This document shows positions 43,101-55,100 of a stretch of DNA of 64,000 bases, piece after piece. The stretch covers positions 108,111 to 172,110 of the forward strand of contig VTPC01090696.1 in NCBI GenBank assembly GCA_011009095.1, read 5' to 3'. The stretch is from Ignelater luminosus. Its lineage: Eukaryota; Arthropoda; Insecta; Coleoptera; Elateridae. Numbering within the stretch: position 1 is the first letter of the stretch; each line of letters starts with the position of its first letter. The notes under the pieces are model-generated. The model saw nothing but the letters and a program-made list of their open reading frames with translations, did not search any database and was not told the DNA's origin. The position numbers and the translations under genes are program-made.

Positions 43101-46100
43101 CCTCCAACTGCCAAAATGTATGGGATGCTTCGAAACTCACAGCATACCATTGCAATTTTTAAATGCGATATGTTCAACAATAAGGATCTGTAGTACGTAA
43201 TAAAATGAAGAAAGAAGTCTAGTTTAAAAGAGTACATTTAGAAATGCAGTATGTCAAAGCTTGGCTGCCTTCCTAGTCACTATTACTGAAAAAGACACCG
43301 ACTATGAGAGTTCGTGAAACATAGTATATACCTGAACGTAAGAATTCCAAGGAGTTCTATTTCAATATTCAACACGTGTGGTATAGGAGGTTTGGAAAAC
43401 TCAAGATGTGCTGGAAAACGTACATGTCACAACAAAAACTGAAGTGTTGACCTCAGAACATCAAAAATATCTGTGTTTCGGTTGCATAAAATATTTTTTT
43501 TCAGTAAATTATTGTTCCTCCTTAAACCTTCTTGCTTCTTTGGCTAAAGATACTGGTCATTATAGTTTGTAAAGTCGTACACGTCTTATGGTGATAGCTA
43601 TACTGAAGATGACATTTTAGTTTTGTAACCACTTCTGATTTATTTAAAAGGCAAAAAATTCTAAATTAAATTTTGACATTATGTGCATTAGAAATACAAA
43701 ATAGAGCAACCTTTTTGGTTTTTCTTTTAATTCTAGTAAGTGTTACACGTTACATGCCCTGTAAGTAATGGTCTGCATTCTCCTAATATCATTTCTTTGG
43801 ATACGCATGTAGATAGTCTTGAGAATGTTCATAACAAGCTAAGTTTTACCAAAATTTCAATTTTGTGTATTTCTAACTTTTTAAGGTCGTCGACAAATTT
43901 TTGATTTTGGACCATAGAAAACAAAACCATAATTTTCATTCTTATACCTGGGTATGTAAATCAAAAACTTATTTTCTTGGAGACGTGAGTTGAGTTTGTA
44001 AGACCAAGTACATACTAACTCTACAAAGATAAATCCAGTATTGAGAAAAGTGGGATTTTTAATAATTTATAGCTTTTTCTTTGATTATAAAAATTTGATT
44101 CAGTAGAAATGAAACAAATTTTGTCGTTAATGATGAGTCACAATCCGAAGGTTATGGTACTTTTTCAAGATCGTCAACAAATCTTTGATCTCGCTTTATA
44201 GAAACCAAAACTTTTATTCTCGTTCTTATATCTGGGTATATAAATCAAAAAACTTTCTTTTTGGAAATGTAAGTATGTAAGACAGAATGAGTGTTAACAT
44301 TGCAAATCCAGTATTAGGGGAGGTAAGATTCTTAGCAGTTTATAGCTTTTTGGTTGATTGCAAACGCTATTATCAATAGAAATGAAGCGGAAACAAAATT
44401 TGGCGCTAATGATGAGTTATAATCCAGCAATTCTACGTAGGCCTGTTTAGTAGATCTGAGCCGTGAATTATGACGTGACTCAAGTAAACGTGACTACTCT
44501 TCCATATTTAAAAATCACTCCCGTTCACGTGGGTCATATTGTTGATCTGACGTGATTTACAAAAAATCGTGGTCCGTGTCTAGTTCTATCATTTAGATGC
44601 AGTATTAATGCTACTGCGGCTTCATGACAAGCATTAAACCAGTGATGTACCGTTTGAATTTCATTCGCGGTGTGCCGCGTCGGCGGTGACTTCAATAAAA
44701 TTTACAATAGACATACAACACAAAAGAATCAGAACTTTTAATATTGAATGTATTAAAATCAGAACTGCTTTTTTTGGAGGAGAAACTCTACAAAAAATTG
44801 TAACGTTAGCATTTTAAAGTATTTAAGTCTGAAAATGATAGAACGAGGATTAAAAGGAAAAAATTCACTTTTGGGGAACATTTTCTTTGATAACCATGAA
44901 GAAATATTTTTTAAAGACTTTAAGTATTCCTAGCAGGAATTCTAATGACTGATAAAACTACAGTCATAGACAGCTATTGATCAATCTTCCAAACAGTGGC
45001 TATGAGACCATTTTGTACATTGTATGTATTTGCATTTTGTTATTCCATCCAGTGAGAAATTTTTTTTATATTCAGATAATTCTGGAGTTTTTTAAAGGAT
45101 ATAATTACTTTTTGAAGTAAACTGTAGTTGTATGGTTGATAGGTAAGGATGTGTAGACTAGCTTTTGGACATTGGAAACTTCTTGCCATATAGTTTTCCA
45201 TTTCAAATTTCTTACTATCTTTTGTACATGTTTGAAAACCTCCAGATCAAGATCCAATGACCCAACTTTCTATGTAAAAGAGGACTTGAGCACGATAAAT
45301 ACTTTAGGTATTTCAAATATAGAGAGATAGAGAGACAGCTTAATGTTAGTCGTTAGCCGTTTTAGGAGTGTTTATTTTTCTTCAATTTAAAGTGTTTTGA
45401 TTGGTGGTGTGCTGTACAATTTTGGGTTGGTTGATGTAAGGAGAAGGCAGCGGAAATGTTGAAGTTGCTGACGGCCAATTATGTTCTGGCCTAGACGAAG
45501 TGGAAGGCGACAGTAGCAGTTGAGTGATAGTTAGTAGGTGCTTGCAATGATTGATGTTGCTAAAATGAGATAATGAATGTAAAGGTTTTTTTTCTGCTGT
45601 TCACTTCAGTAATGACTGCTTTCAAAAAAGATGCGTTTTGATCGCGGAGCCACATTGAAGAGCACAGGAGCTTTCAGAAGGGGGTAAGCAAGCATCTTCC
45701 TGTGTCGTGGCTGTCTGGTGGATTTCTCTTGGTGGTGGAACTCAAATCTGACTTAAGCCCTCACTTCAGGAAAGTACTGGTACGGGCGACCAAAATCTCG
45801 ACGAGGACAACAGACCAACCAAAGCAAGAAATGACAATAAAAAATTCTGTGACAGACACGCAACACTGATTTCACATAAAAGGATTTGAATTTCTTGGAT
45901 ATCGATGAGAGTCGACAGTTATCAAACTCATATTGGATCAACGAATTTCAGCGCCAAAATCTACAGAGCAGCTACCTTTTCTTCGTTTTTGCAAAGTACA
46001 ATATGGGATGTACTGAAGATATGAAGAATATTTCTACGGTTACATCATTTTAAATAGAGTCATTCCTGCAGTATTCCCAAAAGCATGCGTGTTTTCATTG

Positions 46101-49100
46101 GACAATCAGATATTAGGTCACGTACAGTATTAAAGTTCCGCAAATTCTTTAGTAGTATGATTGGTCTTCTTGTAGCAGTAGATTTTACACTTAGTAATCT
46201 TCTCGTAGTCGGTAAGATCAGACTGACAAGATTACATTTCTTTCCCTTCTTGCTTTCCTTGCGATTAACAATACTGATGCTGCAAAACTTTATTTTTTAA
46301 ATAAGAATGCAATAATTTCGAAACGTCAAATACGAGTACACTCTATAAAATAATTTAATCAGAAAGCAGGAAACAATTTTCTTTTCTAAACCTTTGGAGC
46401 GGTTACTACCCTCTTCTGAACGAGCCGTCACTGGTTTGGGCTTAAACTTATGTAACAAACAAAGTTATTGGAAAAACCGGAATGTCATGCAGCTATACTT
46501 AGGATTAATGTTTAAACCAACAGATCAGTAGTACGTATGTACATAATTTCTGTAACAATTGTTACAATTACAGTTAGTAACAAAATATTAACCAATTAAA
46601 AGTATTTAGCCAAATTAAGAATTAAAGCTAATAACAGATGTACTAATTACAAACTGAAAAGTAGAGATTTCAAATTTTAAAATATCCGTTTTACTTTGAC
46701 ATTATTCTTATTTCTAAATGCGCATGGAAACAGCATGGTCTTAAATGTTGAACTGCATTTTTATCTCACTAGATTAACGATGGTGACGAAATATCTCATT
46801 AAACAAAAATAGATAAACCTAAAAACCTGACAGCATTCATATTCAAAATAGATAAAGCCAATTTGCATTCGACGACAGCATGCTTATTCTCATTTTCCAT
46901 TTTGGTTTCAAATAAATAATTAACTTGTTATAACAATCTCTCATATTTTAGACGGAAGTTTTCCCTTATAAAGCGAAACTGTAAACTGACAGAAAACAGG
47001 TTCATATATTAATATCTATTAAGTAATAGAATAAAACTTACATGCATATACTAGGTACCTATAATTGTTACAATGCACGACCTACATATTTCCGACGAGG
47101 TCTGCAGGTGTTAAAAGTGAACCAACCTTATAGCAGAATTGATTGTTGTCACCAGGTTATCAGTGTTTACGTTGTAATGAATAATTACACTTTTAAAAGT
47201 ATGTAGTTTAAAAAATATAGAATCCTTTTTTTATTTCATTTTAATACGAATATAATTATTTATAACATACAACTTATAAGTTTATCATTATAAAAATTAA
47301 TTGGATTTTAATTTATAAAAAAGCAACATTTCCGTTTGCTAATAACATTTAATTATTCGGAGAGTTAAGAAATTATAATAAATTACAGTTTTTTTAATGA
47401 TTTAAAACTTGCAATCTGTAGATAATAACAAAAGTGAAAAATTTGCTTGTAAAATTCAACAAACAACTGTTTTTAAAAATGTCAGTGATTTCAACGGTAG
47501 GTTAGACAACAAGCGTTTATAAAAACAATTGCCTTTTGCAGTTTTAAATATATTACACTTTCAGGTAAATAATCTCTTGTATGTCTTACAAGGAATTTAT
47601 TACCTTATTTCACGCACTCGCCTTAATTGCTTTTCTTCAGCAGCTTGTTTACAAATGATTTGCAGCTGTCGCGGTTTGGTAACACAGTAACCAACTTACG
47701 TTACGTGTATGCAGTTTATATTGTGTTTACTGGTTTATCAGACAATAGCGTGTAATTAATAGTAATTCCAGAAAAAATTCTATAAGTGAAATTTCACTTT
47801 ATTTTTAATCATCTAAGAAGAAAAGAAGAAATATGAAGAAAGGATTTTCATAAACACACCAATATCATTAACTTCCAAAAACGCAGTAACTTACCTTTCA
47901 GCTTAAAATCAACTAACGCCTGGTACATAACATGTATGTTAGGTCCCATTTCAGTGTCTTTCAAATCTCAGCCTTTTTCTATAGCAGCCACTTAGACACA
48001 ACACATTTGAAATTTTTAATTGGAATCATTATTATTATATTTTGCTTTGAGTTTGTATATATAATTATATATGATTGAATAAAGTTGGAATTGCAAGAAA
48101 GACATGTGACAATCTTAAAAAAACGTTAACATGCTTTTATTTGTTTTTCATTGTAATTACTAAAATTAGGGTCGGACTGGCTCAGTTTGGCTTAGGAGTT
48201 TGTCCATATTTTGGCCCTTATATAATTATGTGCAAAAGGGTAATTATCTATGAATATTACGATACTACGTTATTCCGCTTTTGCTTTAATTTTTAAGAGC
48301 ATGGTGAATTACCGGACCTGTAGGTTTCTAGTTCCCCAAGCCAGGCCGACTCTGACTAAAACAGTTTACCAAAAAGATGATTCTTCTTGCGATTGCTATA
48401 AATTTATCTCTTCTTCTTTCTGCAAGCAGAACACCATTTTGAGTAAATCCTTGTTTTTAAACTTACATGTACCAAATCAGTGATATGGTTAGAATGAGTG
48501 TCTATAACCTTTGAGCGAAGCCGCTTCAGGGAGGCCATTTGGGGGCGAAGACGTTTGGGATCTGATAGATTAGGCGCTGGGTCATTTGTGCGCGGTCGAT
48601 AGGGTGCGAGTTTGTTTGGGTGCGGAATTGTTAGGACGTAGAGAGGTCATTTAAATAAAAAACGAAAAACGCCCAAACGTCCTGGCCCCGACTAGAAGAG
48701 CTGTCTCACAGAGAAATGTGCTTTTATTAGAATTCGTTACCCAAAATGCATCCAAGTGTATAAAAATTGATCTTTGATAGCTCTTCATCCTATGATCAGC
48801 ATTTCTATCTTATATGTAAATTGTCCGAGAATCATCTACCTTGATGAGGTTCTAGGAAAGCCCAAGAGCCTGATTCAGGGAAACGTCTTTGCGGCCTCCG
48901 TTGAGTGTTGATGTTGCGACTTGTTTATTATTGAGACCCTCGTTAGATAGATTTGGAGCAATCTTGTGACTACAAATATCTTTGGATTTGGTTAGGATTA
49001 CGTACCACAACATGCACCGATTTTGGCTTATTTCATCCTGAATAGCAACAAAATATCTCAAATGTATCTGCTTGTGCATCTAAATAAAATTTAACACTTT

Positions 49101-52100
49101 TGTATACAGTCTTCCAATATTTCTTTTTGTGTAGTTTGAATTTTGTGATCATGATGCTGATACAAGGTCGTTATGATATTCATTTCTCCTTCTTCTTGTT
49201 GTGTCTTTGTTGTTCGTTATTCTAGACCGTAAAATTCTTAGCCATTCTCTAATAAACTCTAGTGCATTTTTTGACAATCTTATTTTAGTTGTGCTATATT
49301 TACTTCACTGCGCTTACCACGCTTTTCAATATTTGTTTTGTCTCTCTTCTTGGTTGTTTTTCTTAAAATTCCAGTAACTAACATTCTTCTACTTTATTTA
49401 TGCGTTTTCAGTGCTAAGCCTCACTCATTTTTTATCTTGTGAGGAGAACTTCTAGAAATTCTGGATTTTGGATCTGAAAAAATTTGTTTTCTGTTAGTTT
49501 TATTTTTCGTCGTTTGCTGTGAATATCCCTAGATATTCGTAATAACATTTTTGAGTTTTCCTTGTGCTGTCATTTTTCGATATAGACATTATTTTAGTGT
49601 TACTGGTATCTAGAATGATACATTTTTATCGAATTTTGTTATTGTTGTTTTGTGGCTGAGGCTTTGAGTCGTGGCTTCCTACGACCTTGTGGTTTTAACT
49701 AAATACTATGTCATTTTGCGATCAACTAGAATTTAGCAATTTCCGGTATAGATCTTTAACGTCCACTTCAATGGAACGGAACCACTTGTTTTACATCCAT
49801 TCCAGAAAATGTTACTTTTTTATAGATTTCTTCCCGTGGAAAATCTCAGGACCTCGTCCGGGTATCGAACCAGCGAACTTTGGGTAATAGTCGGATGATA
49901 ATTATCAAATCTTCTTTGCCAATTAGTATCAAAACTGTGTTTCATCTGTAAAGCCTTGTACTTATATCTTCTTATTGGTTTCCTTTAGAATGCAGATTTC
50001 TTATTAGTAGTTTCGTTAATTACAGTACTACTGAAAATAGTAAGAAAGTAATATTTAAAAACTGAACTACCCCGATATTGCATTCAGTGACTTCCCGTTT
50101 ATTTTTAATAATATAACAGTTGTTGAAAAGCTTTCACGTTTGAAGTTGGCTCTCCTTAGATGTATGTTATGTATGGTCCCATATATAATAAATGAATTAT
50201 TTAGGTTCTATTTTCTTAACTTTACGAATTAAGAAAATGCGTGTTTCAAGTCATGATCAACTATGGTATACAGACGGGTAAGTTTTGAACATTCGTTGCT
50301 TGAGCTAGCTCTGGTTAGTTTTCACTATGAATATATTAATTTCCTTGCTAGCCTTGCTTTATGGCTTCTTGAGATTTTACTTTTTAAATTGCATCAAAGT
50401 GCAAACAGGATGTTTCAAAACATTAGCAACTCCTTATAGTTAAACAAACGAGTTTTCTTAATGGAATTTTGTCAAATTTTGCTTTATTCAAGACAGAAAT
50501 GTAACAAATCAAAAAATTCTCTTCCATCTTCCCAGCATTTCGTTTGTATAGTTCTACGCAAACAACTTGTAATTTCAGCTTTAAAACAACTGCATATTAT
50601 TTAAGTAAGAAATTATTCGGTTTTTGAAGATCATGAGTTTTTTATGAATACCTGACATTGCACAATAGCACAAAAGCAGGTAATTTCTGATCATGATCTT
50701 TGATTATTCATAACCGTACCTAGAAGATATCACTTGAATTTCTGTGTCGTAACAAAACGAATCATTAAAAACGTCATACCAATAGATCGTATTTCTGATT
50801 CTACTATGATATTGCTTCTGATCATTTAGTAATTTGATTGATTTGATGTAAAGTGGCAGTTTTGAGAGCAGTAGTATTTTTGTACAAAGACCATGACTAT
50901 TGTCTTGAACCGTGTTAGCAATTGATGTTGAACTAAAACTATTTTGCGAAATCCATAATTTGCCTAGCTCAGAGTTCTAAATAGCTTACAAACTCATTTT
51001 AGGTTTAGCAAATAGCAATGTTTCCTAGCTCCAGTGCCTGCTTTGTAATTAATAGTAAACTCAATCTTTAGTTTTTCAGATTCTATTTATTTTTACAAAT
51101 CAACCGTTCTCGAACTCTTTTCCCTCAAATGAAAAAAAAAACCAATCACTGTGTACTGCATACTACGATATTTTGGACAGACTTTTTAAGTGGCAATTAG
51201 ATACCTTAAATTCTATTACCAAACCAGGGTAGTCCTTTTCAAATGAATGTAGGTAGGTCTGTATATGTAGAATTTTCTGAAGGTTTTTTTCTCTTTGGTT
51301 TTGTATGTATTGAATGTAGCGTCTTCTTCTGCGCGTTGTGCCGACTGTTCAAAATTACTTTTGTTTTTTTTTGGCGGTGTCTCTACGACAGCTTGTGGTA
51401 CCATAGGGCATAGTTTGAGAACACCTGCTGGTTTAATGCAATAAGAACGCAGTATGTTTACACTTTTCTTGTTGACAATACAATGTGAAGAAATTCAATC
51501 AAATGCCTGTAAATTTTAGAGTCAACTATGATTCTCCAATGAGGCGTTATTCTCATTGGAGAATAATATACATAAAATGAGGCTGATGCCTATGAATGAA
51601 TTAACGAGATTTTAACTCTTTTTATGTAACATCTTCGGAAATCATTTCCAAGGGAACGGGCTTGGAAAAATTAGCGAAGGAAGATGACTCTGTTAAACTT
51701 GATATTTTTTTCGGCATTTGGCTTCTTCATGTATGATAAACCTTAAAACCATTGGAGGCTGTTTTACTTCGTCTAACATACATTTAAAGTCAATGATGAA
51801 CAGAAGAACTGTTATTAGGTGAATAGATATTGCAGCTAGAACAGACTTTTAGCATTTTCACCAGCTATCTTCTACCTGACAGCACAATCGAGTTCTTTTT
51901 TAGGTGGTCGCGATCTTCAGTGTGTCTAAATTTGATTCTTTTATAAATATTTTAATTTTTCTTAGAAACGAACAGAATCCTAAAGCAACTTCTTAGAATT
52001 TCGTTTAAGAGCTTAAGCCTCAGTTTCAATTAACTCTGGAGATTGCCATTTGCCTTAAGCGAATCTGTAATTGTTGCACAAACGTGATAGATTGTTTAGG

Positions 52101-55100
52101 GTTCGTAGTGTAATGTTATAACTACACAGGCGTGTTTCAGGTTTGCCTTTTACTAAAAGTAATTTGTATTATAAATTGTATATTAACGCTTTGAGCAACT
52201 TAAATACAATTTTTTATTAGCACTGATATTTGTATTTTCAATTTTAAATAATAATCAAAATTTGAGTGGGTTTCACATTTTTAAATGTACTACGTCTTAT
52301 TTCTCTCCTTGTATTAGCCGACACTGACTTAATTTTCTACTTCAAGTACATGCATTTTTAAGTATCTTAGGTATCATAAAAATATCTATTTGAAGCTGAT
52401 TAAGTACAACTTTGATTCAGGTATGCATTCTAAGAATTAAAAAACGGCATTGTACAATGATAATGCATAATTCGCAAACATCTTATAATAGAAGGAGTAT
52501 ATTTTAAATTTAAATAAAGTTGAATGAACTGTTATGCAAATAGATCTACCCCACTAATATTTAAATTCATTTATTATTTATAAAAGCGTTATCAGACAAA
52601 CTTATTAATTGTACTTTCTTTTTTCAATCCTCTATTTATTTTAATTGACCAGCTTAAGTATCATAAATCATTCTAACAGCACTTAAAAGTTGTTTCGGTA
52701 ACTGCTAAAGCCATTGTTCCAGGAGCACACCTTCAATTAAAACAATTTTTTGTGTAGGCGTTCCTGGCGGCAGCGAATAGCGGGAAATCAGATATACGCC
52801 AATTGTTACGATCAGAAGAAGCAGGTCGTACTGTGGTATCAACAGGACCGCGATTGATAAGCGAAACTCATCGTTCAAATAAAATTACTGACACCGAGGA
52901 TACCCGAGAACTTAGTTCTGTACGTCCTGACGGACGTATTGTTACAGAAACGCAACGCACCACCGAACACGAAGAAGTCAAAGACGACGAACTACCAGAG
53001 GGTGCTCCAGAACAAAACGAACACCGTGAAAGTCATCAAAGGTGACTTGTAATATCTTTGTGCATCTAAAATAGTAACACTAATTTTCTGATATTTCAGG
53101 TTTTTTAAAGCTCGAGAACAAGACGAAGTTGACTATGTGGCTGATGGTGTAAAAGTGGGACACGAGATGCGATTTAGAGCTGAAACTACAGAAGCTGAAC
53201 GTCGTGGAGATGGTATTGATGATCCTGAATGGGATTCGCTCAGCGCTAGAGCTAAACGAAGACAAAATGTTAATACTAACAGACATGCCCAACGGCTAAA
53301 AGGTAAAATGAATAGAGAATTGATTAAGATAGCTTTAAGCAATTTATAAATTACCTTTCGCGTGTTTAATAGAAAGCGCAAACATCGTCTGCGCTTGCTG
53401 TTTAACCTGCTGAGAAAGTTCACAATCGTGCAGCTTATGATAAATGTTGTACGTAATATACATCGTAAGAAATAAAGAGATTTCTAAACGAAATCGGATA
53501 TTCTTTGAAAAAAAAATAATTAACATCAACTAAAGAAAGTCTTTTTTGCAAGGTGTGGAAGGCGCGGTGATCCCATCATCATCTCCACTGGATAGAAAAG
53601 ATGCTTTAACTAAAAAACCATTAGATTTCGATCAAGAAGAAGAAACACGAAAGCTAGAAACGTCAAAATGGTTGGAGCACCACTTTGGTAGTGAATCTCG
53701 ATCTTCTAGGGATTCACTCGACGATATAGACGAAGAGAAAGAGGAACAGAATCAACCAAAAACCAGCTTCTTCAATGTCACTATTAAATCTCAGCCTACT
53801 CAATTACCCGAGTATGCAACCTCGAAGATTCAGCATGTAGACGAAACACAGAGATACTATTCACCTGCACCGGCTCCACCTGAAAACGACTACCACGCCC
53901 GTCAAACAAGGTATTTTCAAGGTAATGTTAAAGGATGTTTGGTTTACGCACTATTTTATTCCTAAACATTTCGTTTTGTTAGGTATAAGTGAGTGGACGG
54001 AGCGCGAAAGAGATGTTTATAATAATCGAGAACCTCAAGCTTCCCCAGTGATAATTCGTGATAGTCCCTCTCCCGTCCCCTACGCAACGGAACGTTATCA
54101 TCAAGCATCTCCTCCGAGAGATTATCGATCTTCACCACATCGTGATATTTCACCAACACCACCTCAAAGGAAACGAATACACGAAAGGCCGCAAAGGTTA
54201 ATACCAGAAGAGGATGGTCGAATAGACAACGGTTATAGGACTCCATCGAGAATAGAAATTAGAGACGAACCCTTAGAAGAACCACCACCGGATTATTCTC
54301 CAACTAGTCCGCCTAGAGCACCTACCCCTAATAAGAAAATTATTCAAAAAACGCGTTTTGCTGCAGATCCTCCACCTCCTCCCAAACAAAAAAGTGGGAA
54401 TATTATAGGTAAGAAAATAAAAGCAGATAGTAACACAATTGTTAAAACCTGGTTTATTATGATGATGTTTATGTCGGTAATTCAGTAATTTTTCCGCCTT
54501 TTTGTAACTATCCTGCTATGTTTTGTTATTGCGTGGTAGATACATTTAATTATACAAGGTGTCAAGCAATTATGTTGACAACATTTTTAAAAGCGGAAGT
54601 AGTTGTTCTGGTTTATTATTTAAATTGGGAACTGACAAGCTTTGAATGTGTGTCAATATAAAGCCTGTAGGTAATCTAAATTATAGTGTGGTAATAAAAC
54701 TATTGGTTTATGACATGGGAGGTACAACAGGGTTGAACCAACAATATGTAACGACGCATGAAATTATTGTTTCTATTAGACCTAATTTTGTATGAACAAT
54801 GTAACATTGCATATCCACAACTTGGAAAATTAAGCTAATAAGTATTACTCTGATAAGTATTTTGTCTTATATAAGAATGAGTACAAGTGAACGATAAAAG
54901 CTAATTTTTCACATAAATAAAGTAACTTAAACAATGAAATATTTAGATGCATTACATCATTGCATGGTATGTAATTTACTTATACCAATACGTTGTATTT
55001 TTCAAAATTTTAAAAGATGATGTGGTATGATAACAAGCAATTTAGTAAACACTTGTAAAACAATCTTATACAGATTTATCTACTGACTATTAGATGGATT

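Larger units (their letters stand above)
48691..52757. other. Intron 4, last segment
   Basis: AT-rich. It holds a possible decayed hAT element (51,101-51,427) and a perfect hairpin (51,531-51,564). It ends in a pyrimidine tract and GTGTAG before exon 5. Confidence 0.55.

Noticed and set aside
49861..49871. GGTTCGATACC on the minus strand, resembling a tRNA B-box
   Set aside because: No A-box at the right distance and no cloverleaf could be folded from the flanks, so no tRNA gene or SINE is claimed.
53911..53921. Earlier splice donor ACAAG/GTATTT for exon 7
   Set aside because: Using it leaves two bases and reads into a stop (AGG TAT AAG TGA) at the start of exon 8; the donor at 53,922 restores the frame.
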